From: Streptosporangiaceae bacterium
GTDB taxonomy: Bacteria; Actinomycetota; Actinomycetes; Streptosporangiales; Streptosporangiaceae
Direction of reading: 5' to 3'
Assembly (NCBI GenBank): GCA_030041275.1
Contig: JASHOE010000027.1
Span: 1 to 38,163, forward strand
DNA: 38,163 nucleotides
Shown here: piece by piece, positions 13,020-20,585 of the stretch
How positions within the stretch are numbered: the stretch's first letter is position 1
Layout: the number at the start of each line of letters is the position of its first letter
Made by a program: the position numbers and the translations under genes
Notes under the pieces: generated by a model
Seen by the model: the letters and a program-made list of their open reading frames with translations, nothing else
Databases searched by the model: none
Told to the model about the DNA's origin: nothing

Positions 13020-14912
13020 TCAACCACCGCGTATGGCGTCGCACACCCGTCGCAGCAGCGGGTTGCTCGGCAGGTCCTCGACCAGCACCGAGCGGCCCTG
13101 GTCATCACACAACGGAATCCGCCAGTTCGGGTATTCGTCGCTGGTTCCCGGGATGTTCTGCGTCCGCCGGTCGCCGACCGCATCGGCCAGCGACACGCCA
13201 AGCAGCAGCGCGGGCGTCATCTGCAGATAGCCATACAACGCCACAGTGAACTGGGCGATATCGGGCGGCTCCCCGGCCGGCAGCAGCCCGCATCCCTCCA
13301 GGACAGCGCGCCAGCGCGACAGGGCCTGCTCCGAGTCAGCGCGTTCCCGCTGTTCCGGATTCTTGAGCACGCCAAGCTGCGCCCGGACGGTTACCTGCTC
13401 GCCGGTCAGGAACCCCGAGACGGTCGGCACGTCGTGGGTGCCGACCGTGGCCATACAGCCCCGGCGCCAGCGGGCGGGTGGCAACGGATGACCGGACCGA
13501 TCGAGAGCGAACCACAGCATCTCCGTACCGAGAATTCCGTGCTCAGCCAAGTACGCCCGGATCCACGGATCGACGGTGCCGAGGTCCTCGCCGATCGCCA
13601 CCGCAGGGGCGCCCCCCTGGGGGTTGGCCCCGTGCGAACCAGTGCCGGACGCCGGGTCGGCGTTTCCCCGTGCGCTGCCTGCGGTGGTGCGGGCCAGCGC
13701 CGCGACTGATGCGCGGTGGTCGTAAGTGACGTACGCGCCGCGGTCAGGCTGTTCTCCCGCGGGCACCCACCACAGCCGCATCAGGCCCATGACGTGGTCC
13801 ACCCTGATGCCACCCGCGTGTCGCAGCGACGCGGCGAACAGCTCGCCCAGCGGGCGGTACTCAGCCGCCGCCAAGGCGCGCGGGTTCCAGGGCGGCTGAG
13901 CCCAGTCCTGGCCTAGCTGGTTGAAGCCGTCGGGCGGCGCGCCGACGCTGAATCCGCCGACCAGCTCGCGCTGGTGCGCCCACGCATCGGCACCGCCAGG
14001 ATGTACCCCTACGGCCAGGTCGTGGATGACTCCGTACTCCATCCCGGCCGCTCTCGCCGCGCGCTGGGCCATCGCCAGCTGAGCGTCGGCCTGCCACTGC
14101 AGCCACGCATGAAACTCGGCGGACTCGGTGAGCTCACCGTCGCGCGCGACCGCAGCGTCGCCGTGGTCAGGGTCGTGCAGTTCCGCCGGCCAGGTGCGCC
14201 AGTCCCCGCCGTGTCGCTCCGCGAGCGCACACCAGTCGGCCCAGCGCTCGAGGTCGCGGCCGCGGGCCGCCCGGAACTCCGCGAAGGCCGCCGCACCCTC
14301 GGCGCTGAGCGGGACGGCGAAGACCATCTGCAGGGCTGCGCGCTTGGCCCGCCACACCGCGTCCCGGTCGATGAGGTCCGCCGTAGTGTTGGCGACCCGC
14401 AGTGGCCCGGCCAGCATCTCGATCCGCGTCCGGGCGTCCGCGGAGAGGGAGCGGTACTCGGGGATGTCCTCGACCCGCAGGTAGAGCGGGCTGACAAAGA
14501 GCCGCGTCATCGGCAGGTACGGCGAGGGGCTCACCGGTTCCAGCGGCTCGGCTGCGTGCAGCGGATTGACGAGCAGGAAGCCGGCACCGAGCTCGGCGGC
14601 ACTCCACTGGGCCAGCTCGGCCAGGTCATGCAGATCGCCGTGACCCCAGGAGCCAGTCGAGCGAACCGAGTACAGCTGCACCGTGAAGCCCCACTGCCGT
14701 TTCGCGGGCAACTCGAGCCGCTGAGCGGCCTCAGGCGGTGTCGTCGGCAACTCGGCGGCCGCTGTAGTCGGCGTCGCCACTGGCTGCTCGAGTGCCTGCA
14801 GGATCGCGGCGAGCGTCTCAGCCGGGACGCGAACGGAGCGGCCGCGCCAGTCACGGTATTCAGTGATAATACCGGCATTCCGCGCACGCTCGGTCAGCTG
14901 ATCGTCGCTCAC
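13020..14912 (-). CDS. malQ: 4-alpha-glucanotransferase (amylomaltase, GH77)
   Basis: From the GTG at 14912 the protein is 630 residues. GH77 catalytic blocks are present: nucleophile Asp372 in GIRVDHVMGLMRLWW, acid/base Glu442 in IGEDLGTVDPWI, and Asp494 in VGTHDVPTVSGF. The N-terminal SVRSTGSWGHGDLHDL and SPSPYLP-type blocks also fit. It transfers maltooligosaccharide units between glucans in glycogen or maltose metabolism. Residues about 408-437 form a Gly/Ala/Ser-rich insert before the acid/base block that most MalQ proteins lack. The start is uncertain: ATG 14960 and GTG 14966 are in frame but have no ribosome site, whereas a start at SDDQLTERARNAG resembles other actinobacterial MalQ N-termini. 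The gene heads the malQ-DsbA-rpiB run. An inverted repeat lies upstream. Confidence 0.93.
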   Translation of the reverse strand: MSDDQLTERARNAGIITEYRDWRGRSVRVPAETLAAILQALEQPVATPTTAAAELPTTPPEAAQRLELPAKRQWGFTVQLYSVRSTGSWGHGDLHDLAELAQWSAAELGAGFLLVNPLHAAEPLEPVSPSPYLPMTRLFVSPLYLRVEDIPEYRSLSADARTRIEMLAGPLRVANTTADLIDRDAVWRAKRAALQMVFAVPLSAEGAAAFAEFRAARGRDLERWADWCALAERHGGDWRTWPAELHDPDHGDAAVARDGELTESAEFHAWLQWQADAQLAMAQRAARAAGMEYGVIHDLAVGVHPGGADAWAHQRELVGGFSVGAPPDGFNQLGQDWAQPPWNPRALAAAEYRPLGELFAASLRHAGGIRVDHVMGLMRLWWVPAGEQPDRGAYVTYDHRASVAALARTTAGSARGNADPASGTGSHGANPQGGAPAVAIGEDLGTVDPWIRAYLAEHGILGTEMLWFALDRSGHPLPPARWRRGCMATVGTHDVPTVSGFLTGEQVTVRAQLGVLKNPEQRERADSEQALSRWRAVLEGCGLLPAGEPPDIAQFTVALYGYLQMTPALLLGVSLADAVGDRRTQNIPGTSDEYPNWRIPLCDDQGRSVLVEDLPSNPLLRRVCDAIRGG

Positions 14913-14983
14913 GGCACCATGATTGACCCCGATGGCCGCGACCAGACGCGCGGTGCCCATGATCACGAAGACTTTGCGTTCGG

Positions 14984-15020
14984 CGTAGACCTTGCGTGCT
15001 ATGTGTACGCAAGGTCTACG
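14984..15020. promoter_or_regulatory. 14-bp perfect inverted repeat upstream of malQ (operator-like)
   Basis: CGTAGACCTTGCGT (14984-14997) and ACGCAAGGTCTACG (15007-15020) are exact reverse complements, separated by nine bases. The repeat lies in the divergent region between malQ (-) and the AbiEi-like gene (+). A further half-site-like ACTTTGCGT occurs at 14971-14979. It has no T-run, so it is more like a dyad operator than a terminator. The regulator is unknown. Confidence 0.65.
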
Positions 15021-15060
15021 TGATAACTGGGCGCGACCGATTTGTCGGCGGGCCGGAGCA

Positions 15061-15066
15061 CACTAT
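15061..15066 (+). promoter_or_regulatory. -10 box CACTAT, leaderless type
   Basis: CACTAT ends five bases before the GTG at 15072. It differs from TANNNT at the first base, so this is a weaker case than the others in the window. Confidence 0.35.
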
Positions 15067-15071
15067 CGGCC

Positions 15072-16172
15072 GTGCCGAACCAACTGCCGCCTCGGCTTGG
15101 CGACGTGACGCATCGTCAGGCTGGGGTCGTGACCAGCGCGCAGGCAACTAGTGCCGGACTCAGCCGCAACACAGCCCGGGCGTGGATCGCGGCCGGGCGA
15201 TGGCAGCGCCTGCATCGTGGCGTGTATGCGACGTTCTCTGGCCAGCTGAGTCGGGAGGCCGTGCTTTGGGCCGCGGTGCTCTACGGCGGAGCGGGCGCCA
15301 TGCTCAGCCATCAGACAGCAGCCGAGCTGGCCGGTCTTACCGACACGCCAGCCGAGTTAGTGCACCTCACGGTTCCCGGTGCCCGGCGGATCTCCCCGGC
15401 ACCGGGCATCGTCATCCACCTCTCGGCTCGCGCCCGCGAGGCGCTGCATCCGGCCCGGCTGCCACCGCAGACTCGGGTCGAGGAGACGGTGCTCGACCTG
15501 GTTGACCAGGCCGGGAGCCTGGACGATGCCATCGGCTGGGTAACCCGGGCCCTCGGCCGTAGGCGCACCACTCAGGTCAGGCTGCACGCGGCGCTGACCC
15601 AGCGGGCGCGGATCCGGTGGCGGCGCGAGCTCACTGAGCTGTTGAGTCCAGACCTCGCCGGCCTCATGTCGGTGCTCGAGCGCCGTTACCAGCGCGACGT
15701 CGAGCGACGGCATGGACTGCCCGGCGGACTCCGGCAGGTGCGCGTCAGGCGCGGCGACCGTACCGAATACCGCGATGTGCTGTACGAGGAGTACGCCACC
15801 TGCGTGGAGCTCGACGGTCGGCTCGCGCATCCGGCCGAGACGCGCTGGCGCGACATCAAGCGCGACAACGCCGTTGCCGCAGACGGCGGCGTCACGCTGC
15901 GGTACGGCTGGCTGGACGTCACCGCCCGCGGCTGCGAAACCGCCGCTGAGCTCGACCGCACACTCCGGAACCGTGGTTTCCTGGGCGCGCGCCCCTGCGG
16001 CCCAGCATGCCCCGTGGGGCGCGGGACCGTCGGCCCGCCACCAGCCTCGGTCCGGCGAACTGCACCCGCCGACAAGCGCACCAGGACCGGCATGTCCAGA
16101 AGAAGCGCAGCCGGACCCGCTCGCGGCCCGGTGAACAGGTCACGCCGCAACGCCGAGTCGCTGCCGACTTGA
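15072..16172 (+). CDS. AbiEi-like winged-helix / DUF559-type nuclease-fold protein
   Basis: The 366-residue product has an N-terminal AbiEi_4-like winged helix (about 5-85): LGDVTHRQAGVVTSAQA, LSRNTARAWIAAGRWQRLHRGVYATF, then LSHQTAAELAGL. The C-terminal half has the Vsr/DUF559 restriction-endonuclease-like pattern: YEEYATCVELDGRLAH with the acidic pair, RDIKRDN, and VTLRYGWLDV. Such proteins are numerous orphan genes in actinobacteria and are usually annotated as type IV toxin-antitoxin AbiEi-family antitoxins, but no AbiEii toxin is adjacent, so a toxin-antitoxin role is not supported here. The last 60 residues are Arg/Pro/Ala-rich and fall partly in an imperfect DNA duplication, suggesting a recently extended tail. 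GTG 15072 is preferred because of a -10-like box close upstream; 15042 is an alternative. Confidence 0.8.
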   Translation: MPNQLPPRLGDVTHRQAGVVTSAQATSAGLSRNTARAWIAAGRWQRLHRGVYATFSGQLSREAVLWAAVLYGGAGAMLSHQTAAELAGLTDTPAELVHLTVPGARRISPAPGIVIHLSARAREALHPARLPPQTRVEETVLDLVDQAGSLDDAIGWVTRALGRRRTTQVRLHAALTQRARIRWRRELTELLSPDLAGLMSVLERRYQRDVERRHGLPGGLRQVRVRRGDRTEYRDVLYEEYATCVELDGRLAHPAETRWRDIKRDNAVAADGGVTLRYGWLDVTARGCETAAELDRTLRNRGFLGARPCGPACPVGRGTVGPPPASVRRTAPADKRTRTGMSRRSAAGPARGPVNRSRRNAESLPT

Positions 16173-16243
16173 CCGGCCCAGGCGGCCCGTCGCGGCCCGG
16201 CTAACCGTTCACGTGGCAACGAAGGCTGGGGCGCCGCCGACTT
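16121..16243. repeat. Imperfect ~50-bp duplication at the 3' end of the AbiEi-like gene
   Basis: The segment 16121-16170 and the segment 16190-16243 share a start (TCGCGGCCCGG), an internal CACG(C/T)(C/G)GCAACG block and an end (GCCGACTT), offset by 69 bases. The first copy covers the last codons of the gene and the second lies just after the stop, consistent with an old tandem duplication. Confidence 0.5.
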
Positions 16244-16245
16244 GG

Positions 16246-16285
16246 CGAACCCGGCCGGCCGTTTCCGCTCGCCCGGCCGGGTTCG
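16246..16285 (+). terminator. 13-bp GC-rich hairpin after the AbiEi-like gene
   Basis: CGAACCCGGCCGG (16246-16258) pairs exactly with CCGGCCGGGTTCG (16273-16285) across a 14-base loop. There is no T-run. It lies 74 bases after the stop at 16172 and about 100 bases before the next start, so a terminator for the upstream gene is likely. Confidence 0.6.
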
Positions 16286-16381
16286 GTCGAGTCGCCTGCC
16301 CAGGTGGGGCGACGGCTGACTGATGCGGTCCACGGCGATATTGGGTTGCGGCGCACCCGAGCAAAAGGTGACGCTCGGGCC

Positions 16382-17506
16382 GTGACCAGGATGTTCATAC
16401 CGGGCCTGGAGCTCGCACGGCTGTTCTACGTGGAGGCGGTTCGACCGCTTCTGGACGCCCACGTCCCTGACCTGCCACACACGGCGGCCCTGATCGGGCC
16501 AGGCTCGGAGGTGCTTGGCTTCGACACGCCACGGTCGACCGACCACGACTGGGGTCCGCGGCTGCAGCTCTTCCTGTCCGACGAGGCCGCCGCCGCTGGC
16601 GCTCCCGCACAGGTCGGCGAGGTGCTGGCGATCCGGCTGCCGGCCGAATTCCGCGGCTATCCCACTGTGTTCGCGCGGTCGGGCGCCCGGCCCGGCCGAC
16701 CTTCCACCCACCACGTCCTGGTAGCCGGATTGCGTAGCTGGCTCACCGGGCTGCTCGGCTTTGACCCGCTCGCGCCGATGACGCTTGCGGACTGGCTCGC
16801 GGCGCCCACCCAGCGACTGGCGGAGATCACCAGCGGCGGCGTCTTCCACGATGGCCTCGCGCAGCAGGACGCCGGGCTCGCCGCAGTCCGAGCACGGCTG
16901 AGCTGGTACCCGCGCGATGTCTGGCTGCACGTCATGGCGTGCCAGTGGCAGCGGATCGGCCAGGAAGAGGCGTTCCCTGGCCACTGCGCCGAGGTGGGCG
17001 ACGAGCTGGGCTCGAGGATGGTGACGGCGAGGCTGGCTCATGATCTGATCCGGCTCGCGCTGCTTATCCAGCGGCGTTACCCGCCATACAGCAAATGGCT
17101 GGGCACCGCGCTCGCCCGGACGCCAGCAGGGCCCGACCTGCTGCCGCCGCTGTCGGCGGCGATGTCGGCGACCACCTGGCCCGATCGCGAGCGCCAGCTG
17201 TCCCGCGCCTATGAGGCCGTCGCTCGGCTGCACAACGCGACTGGCGCCACCCCGGCGCTCGACCCCACGGTCCGGGCGATGTACTACGACCGGCCCTACC
17301 GGGTACCTGACGCGACCCGGTTCGTGCACGCACTACGCGAGCAGATACGCGACGACGCCGTTCGGTCGCTGCCGCTGACCGGTGCTGTCGACCAGTTCCT
17401 CGGCAGCACCGACGCTCTGGGCGACCGCGCATTGCGGAGCGCTGCTACAGCGACGCAACTCGGGCCCGCGCTCAGCGGAACAGATCGTCGGCCAGCCGGG
17501 GAGTGA
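16382..17506 (+). CDS. DUF4037 nucleotidyltransferase-fold protein
   Basis: From the GTG at 16382 the product is 374 residues. Its N-terminal region FIPGLELARLFYVEAVRPLL, followed by ALIGPGSEVLGFDTPRSTDHDWGPRLQLFL, is the DUF4037 signature. GPGSEVLGFD...DHDWG is a Pol-beta-type nucleotidyltransferase GS...DxD pattern. The C-terminal part is all-helical, with RDVWLHVMACQWQRIGQEE and RMVTARLAHDLIRLALLIQRRYPPYSKW. Related proteins are often annotated as putative nucleotidyltransferases with unknown substrate; the neighbours give no clue. AAAGGTG sits 11 bases upstream of the GTG; ATG 16391 (MFIPGLEL) is equally possible. Its last 35 bases overlap the convergent membrane-protein gene. Confidence 0.85.
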   Translation: MTRMFIPGLELARLFYVEAVRPLLDAHVPDLPHTAALIGPGSEVLGFDTPRSTDHDWGPRLQLFLSDEAAAAGAPAQVGEVLAIRLPAEFRGYPTVFARSGARPGRPSTHHVLVAGLRSWLTGLLGFDPLAPMTLADWLAAPTQRLAEITSGGVFHDGLAQQDAGLAAVRARLSWYPRDVWLHVMACQWQRIGQEEAFPGHCAEVGDELGSRMVTARLAHDLIRLALLIQRRYPPYSKWLGTALARTPAGPDLLPPLSAAMSATTWPDRERQLSRAYEAVARLHNATGATPALDPTVRAMYYDRPYRVPDATRFVHALREQIRDDAVRSLPLTGAVDQFLGSTDALGDRALRSAATATQLGPALSGTDRRPAGE

Positions 17507-17990
17507 GTGCCCGGCCGAGCCAGTACCCGGTGACCGCCTGCACGACGGCGATCAGCAGCGTCAGCACGATGCTGACGGCCGCGTAGCCAGGCAGCCCGGT
17601 CAGCGCGGCGATGACGCGGGCGGCCGCGCCGTACGGCTCACCGCGCAGCGCACCTAGCCACAGCGGCAGGCCCCAGCCAACCGCCCCCATCACGGCGACC
17701 GCGGGCACTGCAAACCGCCACGGCCAGCCGCCCAGCCGATTGACGAGCCCGGCGCCGACACCAGCGACGAACGGCACGAACCACCAGGCCATGGCAGTCG
17801 CCGCGGCGATCACCACGGCGCCGGCCACCAATCCGAGCAGCCACGTTGACGTCGCCCACCGATGCGGACGGCGTCGGGTGAACCTAGGCCGGAACTGCGC
17901 AGGCTTGTGCGGCTCGGCCACTCCCGGCGAGCGCAGCTTGCCGAGCCCGTACGCGCCGCGCTTACCTAGCCGCCGGAACTCTGAGGTCAC
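17472..17990 (-). CDS. Small membrane protein of unknown function, coupled to the acylase gene
   Basis: The 172-residue product has a basic N-terminal region (about 1-50, rich in Arg/Lys) and four hydrophobic segments: WLLGLVAGAVVIAAATAMAW, FVPFVAGVGAGLV, AVPAVAVMGAVGWGLPLWLG and VSIVLTLLIAVVQAVTGYW. I do not recognise the family. The GTG at 17990 overlaps the stop of the penicillin-acylase-family gene as GTGA, so translation is coupled and the products probably work together or need matched amounts. The last 35 bases overlap the convergent DUF4037 gene. A longer in-frame start at 18035 would lie inside the upstream gene and is less likely. Confidence 0.75.
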   Translation of the reverse strand: MTSEFRRLGKRGAYGLGKLRSPGVAEPHKPAQFRPRFTRRRPHRWATSTWLLGLVAGAVVIAAATAMAWWFVPFVAGVGAGLVNRLGGWPWRFAVPAVAVMGAVGWGLPLWLGALRGEPYGAAARVIAALTGLPGYAAVSIVLTLLIAVVQAVTGYWLGRALTPRLADDLFR

Positions 17991-20476
17991 GGCTGCAGCT
18001 CCCAGATGATCGGCGCGCTGGTGCCGCCCGCCCACGGCATCGCCAGGTAGTCCCCAGCTGACCAGCTACTGGTCTGGTCGTCGTACCACGAAGACGCCGG
18101 GTTCTCACTCTGCCCGCCCGGATAGCTGACTTCCGCGATCGCCTGGCCGGCCGCTGGCCAGCCGGCTATCACCCGTGCGCTCGATCCGAGTTGCGAGTTG
18201 AGCCACCCCACGGCGGCATCCGCTGTCGAGTCGTCGCCGCCGGCGGGTGCCGGGCCGTATCCGAGGACACTCGCGCCAGTCAGCGAGGGGAACTGCGCGG
18301 TGTGCAGCTTGCCGAATTGCCACTCTGCCGGGTTAGCGCCCATCCATTCCGACAACTGGTTCACCGTCAGCGAGAACGCCGCCCGCATATCCGCCGCGGC
18401 CGGCGTGATGGACCTGGTCTGCCGGGCAAACGGACGACCGGCCGCCCGGCGTGGCGGCGGCGGCGAGAACGCGGGGTTGCGCTGATCGCCGACCGTCCAC
18501 GCCACGAGATCAGCGCTGAGGCTCGGCTGGTCGGCACCAATGGCAAGGCCGTATGGGTCGAGGCTCACTGGCACCGCGTCAGCGCTCCACCACGGCTGAA
18601 AAACCTCCGTCAGGTAGCTAGTCCAGAACAGCCACCAGATGGAGGCCTGCGGTGATGCGGCGGTCATCTGCCCATTCCACGTGGCCAGCGTCCGCTCGGC
18701 CGCGCGTTGCACGGAGGTGAGCTTCGCACCGCGAAGCGCGCCGAGAAGCTCGGGCAGCACCGCGGCTGCGACGGGATCGGCGGAGTTGGTTTGCAGGGCC
18801 GCGAAGCTCACCGGGCTCATGGCCGAGTGCTCCGACAGGTAGCTGGTCACTACGTCACTGGAGTCGTCGGCGCCGCCGGCCGCAATGACGTGCGAGGCCG
18901 GGTCGTACACCGGTGGCCCGCTCGCCGCCGGCGCGAGGCTCGACACGTCGTCCGGCCCGGTGCCCGGTAGCGGCTGCCACGGCTGACCACTGGTCAGATG
19001 CGGGTCCTGGCCGACCGTGACCCCGCCGATGTTTCCGTGGTCGTCTGCGTAGACGAAGGTCAGGTCAGGCGACCGCCACCCGGCCAGGGCGCTGGCGAAG
19101 TCGCTGAAGTTGCTGGCCCTCGCGACACTGAGCAGCGCGGCGACATCCGGCGAGCCGAGCGCGCCGGTCCAGTACACCGACATCATCCTGCCCGCCGTGG
19201 TCAGCACCGGACCCTGCGCGGTCACCCGCACGGCGAGCTGGCGGGTCGGCCCGTCCCGCACCGGGATCGAGTAACGCAGCACGCGTGTCTGACGCCACTG
19301 GCCGCGCCAGAAGTAGGCCCGTCCGTGCTGACGGGTTTGCTCGTCGTAGTACAGCGTGTCCTCGCCCGCTGCCGGAGCGAGCGACCACGCGATGCTCGCG
19401 TTGTGGCCGATCAGTACCGCCGGCAGACCAGGCACCGTGAGGCCAGAGACCGCCAGGCCCGGCGCGGTCAGCGCGACCTGATACCACGTCGACGGCATCG
19501 TCTGCGGCAGGTCCGGGTCGCCCGCAAGCAGGGCTCCGCCGCCCGCGACCTTCGGGCCGTTGGCCGCCCAGGCGGTGCTGGCCGTCGCGCTGCCGATCTG
19601 ACTCGCCGGAGCGGTGCCGAGCGCTCCGGATTCCGCCCGAGACTCCGCCAGAATCGCCGCGGCCGCCGATCCGATCCCGGCTGGGTACGCCGTCATCGGC
19701 CCGCCTTGCCGCGCGGCCGCCAGCTGCGCGGCTGCTAGCTGCGTGCCTCCCGACCCTGCCCGGAACCACGCCGCGGTGCGCTGCGGCCCGAGTGACTGCT
19801 CGAGCATGAGGTAATCCAGCGGCGTCGCGCTGAAGCCGAGTTCCTGGGTCAGCTCGCCCTGCACTGCGAGGCTATCCACCGGTGTCCAGTCCACTGGATA
19901 GACGCCAGCCAGCGTGAAGGAAACGGGCCACTGTGCTGTTGTCCGGGCTCGGGCGAGATAGTCATTGACGCCGCGCGCATACGCCAGCAGCGCTTGCGCC
20001 GGCGGGCTGCTCGCCGGCATCGCAGCCCACTCTCGGCTGGCCGTGCGCAGCAGTCCAAGCCGCAGCTCGAACTCGTCCGACGCCACGCCGGCGCGGCCAA
20101 CCAGCTGCGCGAGCCGTCCCTCGGCCACGCGGCGCTCGAGATCCATCTGCGCGAGCCGGAATTCTGCCTGCACATAGCCCAGCGCGGTATACGCGTCGTC
20201 GTCGGTCTGCGCGGCGATCGAGGCCAGGCCCTGAGCGCTGAACGACACCTGCACTGGATCGGTCAGCCCGGCCACGGTTAGCGTCTGCGCGTCCGGCACT
20301 CGCGCGGCGGCCGCCGACGCCCAGGCGCCGTGACCCGGCACCAGCTCGCGGCCCAGCGCCGGGAACCTGCCGACACCAACCCCAAGCACGGCCAGCAGGC
20401 AGGCCGACACCGCAAGCGCAGCTACCCCGTTCCCCACAGAGATCAGCTGACGGATGCGCCGTTCATCGGCGCTCAT
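17987..20476 (-). CDS. Penicillin-acylase-family Ntn hydrolase
   Basis: The 829-residue product has an N-terminal signal-anchor helix (about 16-37), an alpha-chain region with YTALGYVQAEFRLAQMDLERR (96-116), then a linker ending in an Ser-Thr-Ala-Trp site (Ser300) followed by GPKVAGGGALLAGDPDL (307-323). Autocleavage before Ser300 would expose the N-terminal serine nucleophile of the beta chain, as in penicillin G and acyl-homoserine-lactone acylases. GHNASIAWSL (357-366) is also a family block. The substrate is an N-acyl amide, but side-chain preference cannot be read from sequence; beta-lactams, acyl-homoserine lactones and lipopeptides are all possible. It is downstream of a penicillin-binding protein gene and coupled to a small membrane protein. 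ATG 20476 is chosen over the longer 20530 start because it directly precedes the anchor and has GGGATGA upstream. Confidence 0.9.
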   Translation of the reverse strand: MSADERRIRQLISVGNGVAALAVSACLLAVLGVGVGRFPALGRELVPGHGAWASAAAARVPDAQTLTVAGLTDPVQVSFSAQGLASIAAQTDDDAYTALGYVQAEFRLAQMDLERRVAEGRLAQLVGRAGVASDEFELRLGLLRTASREWAAMPASSPPAQALLAYARGVNDYLARARTTAQWPVSFTLAGVYPVDWTPVDSLAVQGELTQELGFSATPLDYLMLEQSLGPQRTAAWFRAGSGGTQLAAAQLAAARQGGPMTAYPAGIGSAAAAILAESRAESGALGTAPASQIGSATASTAWAANGPKVAGGGALLAGDPDLPQTMPSTWYQVALTAPGLAVSGLTVPGLPAVLIGHNASIAWSLAPAAGEDTLYYDEQTRQHGRAYFWRGQWRQTRVLRYSIPVRDGPTRQLAVRVTAQGPVLTTAGRMMSVYWTGALGSPDVAALLSVARASNFSDFASALAGWRSPDLTFVYADDHGNIGGVTVGQDPHLTSGQPWQPLPGTGPDDVSSLAPAASGPPVYDPASHVIAAGGADDSSDVVTSYLSEHSAMSPVSFAALQTNSADPVAAAVLPELLGALRGAKLTSVQRAAERTLATWNGQMTAASPQASIWWLFWTSYLTEVFQPWWSADAVPVSLDPYGLAIGADQPSLSADLVAWTVGDQRNPAFSPPPPRRAAGRPFARQTRSITPAAADMRAAFSLTVNQLSEWMGANPAEWQFGKLHTAQFPSLTGASVLGYGPAPAGGDDSTADAAVGWLNSQLGSSARVIAGWPAAGQAIAEVSYPGGQSENPASSWYDDQTSSWSAGDYLAMPWAGGTSAPIIWELQP

Positions 20477-20585
20477 CCGGTCATCCCATGCCCCCGCATT
20501 CAGTGCTGCCTCGGGGGGCGACCCCCGCAACCCCCCGCGACGGGTGACCTTCGGCTATCCACGGAATGCTAGGACACCTGGGTAA
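20477..20585 (-). other. Spacer between PBP and acylase genes with G-rich hairpin
   Basis: The 109-base gap contains CGGGGGG (20512-20518) paired with CCCCCCG (20531-20537) and several further runs of five or more G on the minus strand. It could be an attenuator, a weak terminator or a G-quadruplex-forming leader for the acylase mRNA. A TAGCAT -10-like box lies further upstream. Confidence 0.4.

Noticed and set aside
13974..15023. Open frame of 349 codons on the + strand opposite malQ
   Set aside because: Antisense shadow of GH77 codons; no start signal or domain.
15072..16172. Toxin-antitoxin system
   Set aside because: The AbiEi-like protein has no adjacent AbiEii-type nucleotidyltransferase of the expected kind; the DUF4037 gene is 209 bases away with its own start and a hairpin between, so pairing is unproven.
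15686..17329. Open frame of 547 codons on the - strand across the AbiEi-like and DUF4037 genes
   Set aside because: It spans two real genes and an intergenic region in antisense, with Arg/Pro-rich composition and no recognised domain.
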